DNA from: Melastoma dodecandrum
Lineage: Eukaryota > Streptophyta > Magnoliopsida > Myrtales > Melastomataceae
Length of the DNA stretch: 64,000 bases
Direction of reading: 5' to 3'
Assembly (NCBI GenBank): GCA_029817715.1
Contig: JARUPY010000318.1
Coordinates: forward strand, 1 to 64,000
The notes beneath the pieces are model-generated. The model saw nothing but the letters and a program-made list of their open reading frames with translations, was not told the origin of the DNA and made no database searches. Positions 24,781-35,159 of this stretch are shown piece after piece. Numbering within the stretch: position 1 is the stretch's first letter; each line of letters starts with the position of its first letter. Position numbers and translations under genes: made by a program.

Positions 24781-25289
24781 GATGCTCTCACAAGTATATG
24801 CTTAGTCATCTGAGTGACAAATGATAGTCCATTTAATGCAGCTTCATCAATTCCACCTATATCACTCTCCTCGGGTTGGAAAAGCAAACTCCGTTCTGGC
24901 GGCTTAGCAATCCTTGTGTAGTTTCCATATACTCCTTTGCTCTCGTCCACGAATTTGTTGTCACCAAGAGATCCTATAATTTTTCCCTCCAATTATATCC
25001 ATCTCTTTGATGTCTTTCGTCACAGGATGAAGATGTACTTCTTTTCTTCATAAGGGTTGAGATAACTCTCTACCGCATATGTGAAAATAACAATATGTGA
25101 GCATTCACAATGTGCTATAACATCAGAAACCTTCACTTTCACGAATATCGATCATAATATCCATGTGCCAATCTTTGACTTCCACTTAAGCAATTGACAT
25201 GGCCCTTTCGATGACGGACTGATTCCCCTTCGATTGGATACACATCGATAATATTTCCGTCCTCATCAGGATTATTCATTATAAATAGG

Positions 25290-25710
25290 CTTTATTTCTT
25301 CATCAAACTTTTCTTTAGCCTTCCAGTCTTGATATTCACTGGCGTGCATCTTCTCGCTAAAGTCTGCAACTTCGATTTTGATCCCACCACCGTTGAAACC
25401 TAGGGCACATCTCTCTTCCAATCCACCTCCTCCTGTGTTGTTTACAGGTCTGGCTTCACGGTAAGAAATTGACTTCGGTTTCATCAAATTCATCCTCAAT
25501 ACTATCCTCCGGTATGTCTAAAGGGGTTGTGGTTGCCTTCCGGAATCTCCATTCGGGCTTCCCACGAGTTCCTGCCGCAGTAGCAAGCAACTCTTGGACT
25601 GCTTGCGATAGATCTTCAAGCATACTTCACATCTCAGTAAGTTCCGTCTGTTGATCTTGAACCCCCTCTCCAACGGCCTTCTACCACGATTAGCCATCGT
25701 GAAACCCCAA
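25290..25710 (-). pseudogene. gag-like remnant of the small LTR element
   Basis: Just downstream of the primer binding site, MANRGRRPLERG opens at about 25694. After shifts, the frame reads GGGIKIEVADFSEKMHASEY and then QDWKAKEKF. This resembles the start of plant Ty3-gypsy Gag (typically ..KVDIPDF.GKLHPDEFLDWL..). The frame is broken, and no Gag zinc knuckle, protease or reverse transcriptase follows. Between about 24790 and 25270 lies further sequence I cannot place, including an open stretch with YGNYTRIAKPPERSLLFQPE. Confidence 0.55.
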
Positions 25711-25749
25711 ACTCTAACCCGTAGGTAGAACTTGGGCTCTGATGCCAAT

Positions 25750-26011
25750 TGATGGAGTAACATAGCAGAAATAAGAGAAATCGCAGAAATACTAGGAGAA
25801 AACAAATAGGGATGAATGGAACGATAGAGATTTCTAGGGTTTATAAGAAAACCTCAAGAAATTATTAAAATCAGATAATAGGGTGAAAATAACAACTGTC
25901 GTCCTTAGAAAACTTAAGACCTTATTTATACTAGAAAAGAAATCTAATGTGATATTCCTAAAGTACCCCTAATATTAGAAAATCTAAAAATAATATTATG
26001 CTCCTGCATCA
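25750..26011 (-). repeat. 5' LTR of the TSN-carrying element
   Basis: Adjoins the primer binding site on its left (minus-strand downstream) side and the CTAGC duplication on its right. Confidence 0.9.
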
Positions 26012-27708
26012 CTAGCATTTCGACATCCATATGTTCCGTTTTCCTTTCCTTGGAGTGCTTTTCCTTCAGGTAGAATAAGAAAAATTGATCACCTTTAACT
26101 GCTCTAGTTTGAAGTAGTCATGGTGTTCTAAATCAGTAACTACATAGACAATCCTTGGTGCAATATTAAGGTAGTCCTGTGTGATTTATCGATCCTGGGT
26201 TTAAGACAGAAAATCACACGAATATTTGCAAGAGGTATGACATCGTGCAAATACAATAATTCTCATCTACCCCACTTTAGTCGGGGTGTGATCTATGTTA
26301 GGGTCATTGGCATATCATGTATGCGACGAAATAATGCATTGCCAATTATTGGCCTTGCTAATGGGAAGGAGATGTTTTAACATACATAGAAAGTGCCATC
26401 AGACTGGAAACCCAAAAATAACGTGAAGATCTTGTGGTAGATGACCAAAATGGCCGAATTAACCCTTTTCTAGGTGGTCTTTGTTCTTACTGTTCAGAGA
26501 CTGAGTTTAATGCCCCAGAAGAGTGATAATCTTTTATAAGCTTTCTGAACAAGTCCGAAATTGCAACATGTTTGACAATCAACTCATCATCTACCTTATC
26601 ACATGTATGATGTCCTTCTAGGCTCCCCGCCTAAGGGTAGACTTCCCTTGCAAGGCGCTTTGGTCATAAACAATGAGTAATCAGCTCTTTTTATTTGAAA
26701 CCAATTACTAAGCAGCCTTCATATCTTCGATATCTCCTCCCTGTTGAGGCCTCCATACCCCTTTATCTATTGTCCGCTGCCCAGTGTAGTAGATGCTAGT
26801 TCCTGGTTAAGTCCATGATTGCATTCAACTAGATTCCCACTCTTCCTGCAATTGACAAAATTACTCTAACTAGCATTACTCGCGTTCCTTTAGTTTCTTA
26901 TGTTTGTGATAGCACAGGATGTCTCCCCGAGCAGACATTGTCTTATTGATGCCATGAAACAGCTAGAATCTCAATGGAAGATGCTTTTTTCTACCTGCAC
27001 TGGATTGGCACACTGTTACTTCAATTTTCTACGTTCTAGAGAAATTGCACATTATCTTTTACCAAGTCTTTTAGGGTGTTATTTCTGTGTTTGTGCTATA
27101 AAGCAATTGCTTGAAAGGAATAGTACGACAAAAAAATGGACTATGGGAGTGGTGACTTGAACTATGCAGATCGTCAATTCAGTACACTACACTTGTCATA
27201 CAATTGCTACTGGTTATTTTTAAACTTATCGGGAGCAAGAATCTTTAGGTCTCTACAAGTGATTAGAGTCTAGCTTTTTAGCGAAAGCTATTATTCAAGG
27301 CAACAGATGATGAGGAGGTCAATATGAAGTTGGTATTGGCTTCAAAAAAGTATAAAAATCCAGTCCACCAACATTGATGGCGCACTTAGTACAGAGAGAG
27401 AAGAGAAACTGAACAAGGCATGTGGAAGGAGGTTGTAGATGGCTTACATGAGAGAGAGGAGCAGACATGTTGGGTTTGGTATGCACATGGTTGCATATGG
27501 TTGTTTTGTGTTCGATGGCTGAATACACATCCTTTGCTGCAAATTCTGAAGTTACCAGACTAGCTCCCTCCTTACAAAACATGTAAAGCATCTATAGAAT
27601 TTGATATCTACCCATGCTACAGGGAATGGCATCTCTGTTTGATCTCGTAGATCTATTTGTCTGGCCGTTTGTAATTCTGTTCATGCTGTTCCCTCTATAT
27701 TTCCACAG
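26012..27708. other. Remainder of a long TBC-gene intron
   Basis: Apart from the TSN-carrying element, the intron between the TBC exons at 23544-23594 and 27709-27762 holds no recognisable exon. The longest frames (26900-27160 plus; 27319-27591 minus) match nothing I know. Confidence 0.5.
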
Positions 27709-28473
27709 ATATGACATGAATAGTTCCAAAGACGAAAGAGACACTGTAAGAAGTCAAAATAGGTATTGCTTTTGTTTTTCTTTATGTACATAATATTAAC
27801 ATTTTAGTTGATTATGTTGACATTCAGTTTATTGTTTTTTATCATGTGACTCGACCTTCAGTCGGGAGTACGAAGATCTACGTAAAGAGTGTCAAAGACT
27901 TCTTAAACTTAAAGCAAAGGCTTTGGAACCGAAGGATGATAGGTGGCGGTAACAACATTGAAGGCAGCACAGATTTTAGTCCAGTTTTGGATTCTATAGC
28001 AGAGGAGGAAGACGAAAGTTCAAGAATATCGTGTTCGTCAGAGAAAGATGCCCTTTCTTCAAATTACTTGGATGCTCAAGAAGTCTATCAGGTCCCTGAG
28101 TCCTTGAGTCTGATATTGGCGGTAGGACAACGAAGAGAAAAGTAAAGTTCCAGTTCTGCAGTGCTTGGATAGAATTCCTGCAGCTACAACGCAGAGTCAC
28201 GGGAGGTCCTGAATTGCACCCTTCGGCGAAAATAACCGGGGTAAATTTGCAGAAGAGCAGAGATCTGGAATACCAAAGAGAAGACACAGCGGTGGAATGT
28301 CAAGCGGAATAAACCTCAACCCTGATAATTTTCAAGCATTGGTGGCAATTACTTTGGTAAATTCTCGTGAGAATGGAGATCAGGGTTGCCAGAAAAAGGG
28401 TATGTGGATGGAAGGACTTGGAGAGAAATGTGAACATGAGGCTGCTACTACTTCAGTGACTGCGGGTGGGAAT

Positions 28474-28855
28474 CATTTGCAGAAGAATGGTAAGCAAGAT
28501 TGTCAGAGGGAAGAATGCAGTTGGCAGATGGACATGCAAAGAAACCGTATCATTTGCAGAAGAATGGTAAACAAGATTGTCAGAGAGGGGATGCAGTAGC
28601 TGATGGACATGCAAAGAAAACTGATCATTTGCAGAAGAAACGGTAAACAAGATTGTTCAGAGGGAGGATGCAGTGGCCGATGAACATGCAAAGGAACCTG
28701 ATCATTTGCAGAAGAATGGTAAAGAAGATTGTCATAGGGAAGATGCAGTGGCTGATGGACATGCAAAAAAAACATGATCATTTGCAGAAGAATGGGAAAA
28801 CAAGATTGTCAGAGGAAGGATGCAGTGGCCGATGGACATGCAAAGAAACCTGAGC
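28474..28855 (+). repeat. Tandem 75-77-bp repeat in the TBC-gene linker (5 copies)
   Basis: CATTTGCAGAAGAA starts at 28474, 28551, 28626, 28703 and 28779, with intervals of 77, 75, 77 and 76. An undisturbed unit would be 75 bases coding 25 residues of the type HLQKNGKQDCQRE..ADGHAKK. The extra bases per copy break the frame. A degenerate sixth trace, LLKNGDMDCQKKG, follows at about 28898-28936. The array lies between the N-terminal exons and the TBC domain, so it would be a charged linker in the protein. Confidence 0.85.
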
Positions 28856-29949
28856 ATAAGGTACTTCGGCATTCAGCTCCAATTTCTCGGGAAATTTTGC
28901 TAAAGAATGGAGATATGGATTGTCAGAAAAAGGGGCACACCAGTGGAAGAGGACGTGGAGAAAAGTGGGTTAACTTCTGAGGGTTGTGATTGCTGATGAG
29001 TCCGATTCTACTGATTCAGATAGCTCGGAACGAGCTTGAAAATGCAACAGCCATCTGACATAATCAAGGATGCGGATCTGACCGAGCTTGCCGAGGAAAT
29101 TTTATCTAACTCTGAGATCGGGGACAAGATCGAAGCCCACGGTGAAGACAGACTTTGCCACTGTGGCAAAAGATTATCCGCCTCGATGCATTGCGAGCTC
29201 ATGATGACTGGGTGGTCTTTTCTCCTTCTCAGGCAAATGTGACAGAAGAAAGTGCTAGACAGTTTGCCGATAGTGTCGGATTAAAGAATTATGACCACCT
29301 GGAGCCATGTCAGATCTTCCATGCTGCACGTCTGGTTGCAATCCTTGAAGCCTATGCTTTTGTATGACCCGGAGATCGGTTACTGCTCAGGGCATGAGCG
29401 ATCTGCTGTCACCGATTAATCTCAGTGATGGAGGAAGACGACGAGGCCTTCTGGTGCTTCGTGGGGTTCATGAAGAAGGCACGGCACAACTTCAGGCTCG
29501 ATGAGGTTGGAATAAGGCGGCAACTGAACATCGTCTCGAAGATCATAAAGTGCAAGGACTCTCATCTGTACAGTCACCTGGAGAAGCTCCAAGCAGAGGA
29601 TTGCTTCTTTGTGTACAGGGTGGTCGTCGTTCTATTCAGGGGGGAGCTAAACTTTGAGCAAACCCTTTGCCTGTGGGAGGTGATGTGGGCTGACCAGGCG
29701 GCAATTAGGGCTGGGATTGCAAAGTCGGCCTGGGGGAGGATGAGGCTGCGGGCACCCCCAACGGATGACCTGTTGCTGTACGCGATCGCCGCGTGTGTGC
29801 TCCAGAGGAGGAAGCTGATCATAGAGAAGTACAGCAGCATGGAGGAGATCATGAGGGAGTGCAACAGCATGGCGGGGCAATTGGATGTATGGAGGCTCCT
29901 CGATGATGCCCACGACCTCGTGGTCACCCTCCACGAGAACATCCAGTAA

Positions 29950-30555
29950 CGAATCTCCCAACTCAAACTCAACTACTTTTTCTTCCTTTCATCCTTTTAA
30001 AATTCTTTGGGGATCTCTCGTAAGGTTTTCCCTTGGCGATAGGAAGAAAGTGATTACGGCCTAATATATCTGCACCCTGCCATTCTAATGAGACCAATTA
30101 TATATGTATGACTTGGTTTCCGGTGTGGCTGCCCGCACTATCTGGTTGTTTTGCCAAAAAGTGACGGTGGCAGGAACTACAAAACTCCTGGTAATCTATA
30201 TGATTTTCATAACCTTTTTATTTCAACATTGTCATCACTAAGTTATGCTCACGCACCTCGATCGTCAGTTTTTCAAGATTGATGTTCATCCATCTATACG
30301 AAACTTTATTCTTAATTAAGATATTTTAGACGTGAAATTTGCTCATGCGTGAGTAAATCGGATATATCTGTGGTGATGTTGTGCATAGTTAGCTGCCTGT
30401 ATGTTTTATGATTGGAAGAATATATTGCCATCAGGTGTATCGAACCTGGTCTTGTGCCAACATGGATATGACTATGTATCGTATAAAAACGGAGAATCGA
30501 ACCACCTTGGGACATACAGCAGTTGCTTGGCCTCCGAGAAATTCCAAGGCATTGA
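29950..30555. other. Space between two convergent genes
   Basis: Holds the 3' flank of the TBC gene and the 3' flank of the minus-strand gene ending at 30556. No separate gene is visible. The open frame at 30401-30691 (plus) overlaps the last exon of the minus-strand gene and is a shadow in its right half. Confidence 0.5.
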
Positions 30556-31836
30556 TCATTCGGCATCCCTCAACTTGCTGATTGGGAATGGGCTCAATAT
30601 CCCCATTTTGAAGAGGAAATCGAGAGCGACTGCAGCAAATGTAAAAATGATAAAACTTTCTGATATATACACAGCTCCGTCCAATACGTAAGACTGTAGG
30701 CTCTCGAGATTTAGCACCGGAAGAGGGCCTCGGTCGAAGTACCCAAGCCCTGCAGAATGAATATCCTGATGTTAAACCCTTGTTAGGGGGGCAAAGTGAT
30801 GGTTTTCATAAATCTTGTGATGCCAGCTGAATCTACGAGGACGTGTACCTCTCACGATGCCAAATGCAGCAGCAGTTCCTGTCTTTAGCTGAATGTTGTC
30901 CAGGTCTCTCCGGACTGCATACCGGAAGGTGACCCCAAACAGTGCACAGCTAATGAAAGTGATGGACAAAGGAGCAAGTAACCCAGAAGTGGTGGAAGCT
31001 TGAGTGAAGGAAATCGGCAGAGCCGTGGCAGTGCCAATGAGAGCGGAAATGAGGGCGGCTTTCACAGACTCCAATCTCTCTGCATCTTGGTTAATACCAG
31101 AATCACCCCTCATGATGTAGCGATCGCCAGACTCGCTCACGCTCGTGGACAGAGAGCGCTCTGCCTCATCAACCATCGCTCGAGCTTCGGATATTGCCTG
31201 CTGCGATTCCGCAATCTTACCCCAGAAAGAAAAAAAAAAGTTTAAATCTCCAGTAATAAGTTAACATCGTTTGCCCTAATCAACTGCGATTCCGTACTTC
31301 AACGCTTGAAACTCTAATTCTACCAAAATCAACCCCATCCGCAGCCGCAACCAAATAATTAACGCTGAGCTTCTTCCTCTTAGTTTCATTACACTCCAAC
31401 CGGAAAACGGCAAAACAAAGACACGTACGTCGATCATTCCTACTCACAGTTTCACATAACATGAAAAAAAAAAACATGGATAGTGCCAAAAAATTCACAG
31501 CCTTACCTCGGAAGCTCTAGCCTCAAGCTGCCTGACGTAGTCCTTGGCACGCTGGGCCTCGAGCTGCTGCCTTTCGATCTCTGCAAGCTCCAACCTAGCC
31601 TTATCCACCCTCTGGGAAGCCTTCTCAAGGCCATCGAGCAACCCACGGTTGTCTTCCCTCGTCAGCAGCTCAGCCACCTGCTCGTCCACCAAATTGGAGA
31701 CCGATTCCTTCAAGCTGCCCCCACCAGGACCATTATTAGAGGCGTCAATGCATTTGATGGGCCTGTGGAGGATTGGCCGGGGAACGGCGGCGGCTGGGAT
31801 AAGGAAGCGCAGAGCAATCGGCTGTTGCAGCATCAT
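30556..31836 (-). CDS. Probable plastid membrane protein of unknown function (3 exons, 296 aa)
   Basis: I assemble three exons on the minus strand: 31507-31836, 30849-31215 and 30556-30749, joined at GT..AG borders with phases 0 and 1. The sum is 891 bases including the TGA stop, with no internal stop. The start is the first ATG of MMLQQPIALRFLIPAA, an N-terminus rich in hydrophobic and basic residues that looks like a plastid transit peptide. Residues about 45-135 are charged and helical, likely coiled coil (LVDEQVAELL, KARLELAEIERQQLEAQRAK). The C-terminal half has hydrophobic segments ALISALIGTATALPISF, APLSITFISCALFGVTF and FIIFTFAAVALDFLFKMG, the likely membrane spans. I remember similar uncharacterised chloroplast proteins in plants but cannot name the gene. 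This is the only undamaged conventional gene in the window. Confidence 0.85.
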
Positions 31837-32224
31837 TCTTCACCCACTGCAACAGCCCCCAAACAAAAAGAAAGTAAAAGATAAAAAGATATTTAACGGA
31901 AGAGGGCCGAAGGCTGTTAATGTAATATAGGCCCAGTCCAAGACTGACGTGCCAAAAAATGAAGCCCAAATTTAAGGCCCATAAGGTTCTTAAATTAGTC
32001 CACATTTTTTGACAAGGAGTGGTTTGGAATATGAAATGATGGACGTTAAGCGATAAATGACGTAATCTATAGGGAAGTCATGTCTCGTAAACTTGTTATT
32101 GGGTCACGTGTCAAAATATGATGTGGAATATTGTTTCATGAATGACAGGAATTAAATTATGTTGCGTCAGCATGGTAACAATTGCCGTTTGAGCACCCAC
32201 CATGTTTAAAACATCATTTTGTTA
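31837..32224. other. Upstream region of the plastid-protein gene
   Basis: About 390 bases between the start codon at 31836 and copia element B. It should contain the promoter of the minus-strand gene. No specific element is identified. Copia B therefore sits within about 0.4 kb of this gene's start. Confidence 0.4.
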
Positions 32225-32984
32225 AAAAAAAAATGAACAGGGAAACAAGTAAGAAAGAAACGAGAGAATAAAAAGACATGAAAAATGTGGAGACTTTTTT
32301 ATTAATTTTCAATTATATGAATCTTAGAAAATAAAGAAAAACCCAATTATAGCGAAGGAATAATAAATGACTATAAACTATAAATGACATTCATAATAAA
32401 TATATTTACAACACTCTCATTTGATTGTCCATTTGATACCGCCTCGTATAAAACATTTCTAGGAAAATCCAGTGGGATAAAATCATGGTAAAGGGAAAAA
32501 GATACAATATTGTTTAACATCGCTTTAAATATCCAAGCTTGCGCATTTCAACTTTATGCACTAGTTTTCAAAAATCTTTGTAGGCAAAACCTCTGTGAAT
32601 AAATCAGCTAGATTTATTGATGAATGTCTTTGTTGAATATCAATATCATCACTCTACTGAAGATTATGTGTGAGGAAGAATTTTGGAGATACATGTTTCG
32701 TTGGACCGACTTTGATATATCATCCATTTAATTAAGCAATGTAAGTAACATTATCATCATATAATATTATTGGGATATTCTTATTTACGGATTAGCTGCA
32801 TGACCCTAGAATGTGATTTATAATATATCTCAACCATACATATTATCTATTGGCTTCATGAATTACTATGATCTCAGAATGGTTAGATGATGTGGTAGTA
32901 ATCGTTTATTTCGTAGATATCCAGGATATAGTAGTACCACCACACGCAAATAAATAAATCGTTTGAGATTTACCATCATGATGA

Positions 32985-33786
32985 TTAGATAAATATTCTA
33001 CATCGGCATTCCAATCGATTCGACTTCAGACGTATATAAGGATAATGTAATCTCATGTTCATTGTTCCTCGAATATACCGAAAAATATGCTTAATTCCAT
33101 TCCAATGTCTCCTTGTTGGTAAAGAATTATATATCGCTAATACATTTTGCTGCAAATGATACATAGAGTATTGCATTGACAAGAAGAAATATCAGTTAAA
33201 ATATGGTACTTTAGTACTAATTAGTCTTTCATCATACATTTGAGGTCGAAATGGGTTGTTATTTACATCAATTGATCTCTCGATCATTAGACTACTCAAT
33301 GGATGTGCTTTATCCATATAAAATCTCTATAACACCTTGGATGTATAGTAGATTGATGGGCATAAATTTCATTCTCTAGATGCCTCAATTTATGAGCTAA
33401 GACAAACTTTGTTTTCTCGATACCTTTCATATCAAATTCCTTTTTAAGATAATCTATCGTTTCAACAAGTTCATACATAGTTTCTAATGATATTCATATC
33501 ATCAACACATCTTGCAATTATAATATAATTTTGATTCAGATCTATTAATGAACACATATGAACATATTGAATCATTTTGATATCCATTTCACAGTTAATA
33601 TTCACTAAGACATTTGTACCACATGCGACCAGATTGTTTCAATCCATAGAGAGATCTATACAATTTGACTGAGTACAAGTCTCGGCGATCTGAATTATAT
33701 GCTTTGGACATTTTGAATCCTTCAGTGAGTTCTATGTAAATATAATTGTCCAAATAGCTATACAAGTATGTTGTAACAACATTCAT
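32985..33786 (-). pseudogene. copia reverse transcriptase/RNase H remnant (element B)
   Basis: Pieces read MNVVTTYLYSYLDNYIY and YRSLYGLKQSGRMWY (reverse transcriptase), then ETIDYLKKEFDMKGIEKTKF, then PTRRHWNGIKHIFRYIRGT (start of RNase H). Stops and shifts separate them. Confidence 0.85.
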
Positions 33787-34892
33787 TAATCACATTTTCA
33801 ATTTATCATGAATTGACAAACTTATAAAATATCTAAAAGTTGTTGAATCAATCACAAGAGAATATGTCTTATCAAAATAAATACTTGGTCTTTGTGAAAA
33901 TACCCAGGCAACAAGTTGTGCTTATATATGACAATCTCATCTATTTTCATTTCTTTTTTGCACGAATATCCATCTATAACAGACCAATTTACACCTTTAG
34001 ATGTATGGACGACATGTCCAAAAAATTTTATGTTTTGCAAGCGATTTTAACTCCGCTTCAATCGCAACTTTTCATTTTGGCAATCATTTCTTCTTCGGCA
34101 TTCTTCATTAGACTTTGATTTATGATGTTTGTTATCATTTACAATTATCGTAGGCTATAACATATGCAAAATTTTCATCGACGTCGATTTCATTTCGATT
34201 CCATCTTTTTTCGAGTAAAAACATAGATGATAGAGTTCTCTTTATTTTTCAAGTACTTGTGATTCTTCTGGAATCATATTCTCAATGATCGAAAACTCTT
34301 TTAGAACAATTGTTTCCTTAATTTGAGATTTTACTTCTTTTCTTTTTCGAGGCATTTTATCTTTGGAACCGATCGGTCTACCACTATTAACTTGCATTTT
34401 AGGTTCATTTGTAACTTAGTTTATCTTTCAAGGACATCAGTTCTGATTGAAGTATTTGCAGTTGAAATATGACTTATTTACTTTCTTAGAGAAAATAAAA
34501 GCATTTGGCAATTGATTTGCTAAATTTTACAAGTGAATAATTTTTTGAACTTTAAATTCAATTTTTTTGTACTAGAATCATAGCGAGATAATGATAACTC
34601 AACCATACTATTTCTTTTCCTGATTGTTTTTCCCCTTTTAATATTAGAAATTTCATTTCATCAAATTAATAATCGACAAACCGCATCGTAAATAAATCTC
34701 TCGTCAATTGTTTTAAATATTTAATTATGGACGAAGTTTTATATTCAACATATATCCCCAATGTTCTCAATTGGTACGCACACATCCAAAATTCTTAGAT
34801 GAGAAATATTATGTTCTTGACCATAAACCATTTCCAAAGCAAATTATAGGTCTAATGCAAACAAATGCTGCCGCATGCAAAATAACATATCC

Positions 34893-35159
34893 CTAAATAT
34901 TTATCGGGAGTTTTGTTCTCATAAGCAATGGTCTTGTAATTAATTGAAGACATTTTTTAATGACTCTGCAAAGCCATTCTGTGTGAACATGTGCTATGGG
35001 ATGTTCAACACTTATCCTAATTGACATACAATAATCATTTAAAGGTCGAGAAGAAGTTTGTTCAACAAAATTCTGGTTTATATTGCATGTACTTCTCCAA
35101 CAATTATATTTGTATACTGTAGTCCAAAGAAAACCGTGGTTAATTTCTCTAAGATACAC
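34893..35159 (-). pseudogene. copia integrase remnant (element B)
   Basis: Readable parts include RISVEHPIAHVHTEWLCRVI and LQLITRPLLMRTKLPIN, equivalent to the element A integrase end, with a shift through the catalytic NGLAES block. Element B thus lost its integrase at the active site. Confidence 0.75.

Larger units (their letters stand above)
23700..26011 (-). mobile_element. Small LTR retrotransposon carrying captured TSN sequence
   Basis: The left LTR is 23700-23953 and the right LTR 25750-26011. Both start TGATGGAGTA and end CTGCATTA or CTGCATCA, with strong similarity throughout (for example CTTATTTATACTAGAAAAGAAATCTAATGTG in both). A perfect 5-bp target-site duplication CTAGC flanks them (23695-23699, 26012-26016). 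On the minus strand, TTGGCATCAGAGCCC directly follows the right LTR (25735-25749). This is a tRNA-Met-type primer binding site and sets the orientation. A purine tract (GGGGAGATT) precedes the left LTR. The interior is only 1.8 kb and lacks pol, so the element was non-autonomous. It sits in the intron of the TBC gene between the 23544-23594 and 27709-27762 exons. Confidence 0.9.
22306..29949 (+). pseudogene. TBC-domain Rab GTPase-activating protein gene, frameshifted
   Basis: Exons read in order: MRSLRRSITSSSSAS..SSWIHLRSVLLVVASPS (22306-22530, one shift inside), RGNLKSPWSRRRRK..GPDGKLSDGGIKFLKKVRSG (23314-23451), GVDPSIRGEVWPL (23544-23594), YDMNSSKDERD (27709-27762), REYEDLRKECQRLLK (from 27862), a repeat-rich linker, and the TBC domain (about 29060-29949). 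TBC proteins accelerate GTP hydrolysis by Rab GTPases in membrane traffic, using an Arg finger (IxxDxxR) and a Gln finger (YxQ). IIRLDALR is present at 29173-29196. The YCQ finger at 29381-29390 is split by one extra T. Other single-base insertions relative to the family lie near 22420, 23349, 23389, 29157, 29352 and 29417. The last 174 codons (29425-29949) are intact. Splice borders fit GT..AG. Either a young pseudogene or a gene with assembly indels; I favour the former because the gene next to it is clean. Confidence 0.85.

Noticed and set aside
28474..28936. Regularly spaced repeats that could suggest a CRISPR array
   Set aside because: The whole 75-77-bp unit is conserved with no unique spacers, it codes a 25-residue repeat inside a plant TBC gene, and the window is eukaryotic.
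29574..29972. Minus-strand open frames of 132 and 104 codons
   Set aside because: Antisense shadows of the intact terminal TBC exon on the plus strand.
30740..30755. Apparent frameshift at the start of the last exon of the 296-aa gene
   Set aside because: The preceding intron is in phase 1; joining G of exon 2 to GG of exon 3 restores the frame without any change.
31483..31930. Plus-strand open frames of 133 and 128 codons
   Set aside because: They overlap the first exon of the intact minus-strand gene and have no domain of their own; shadows.
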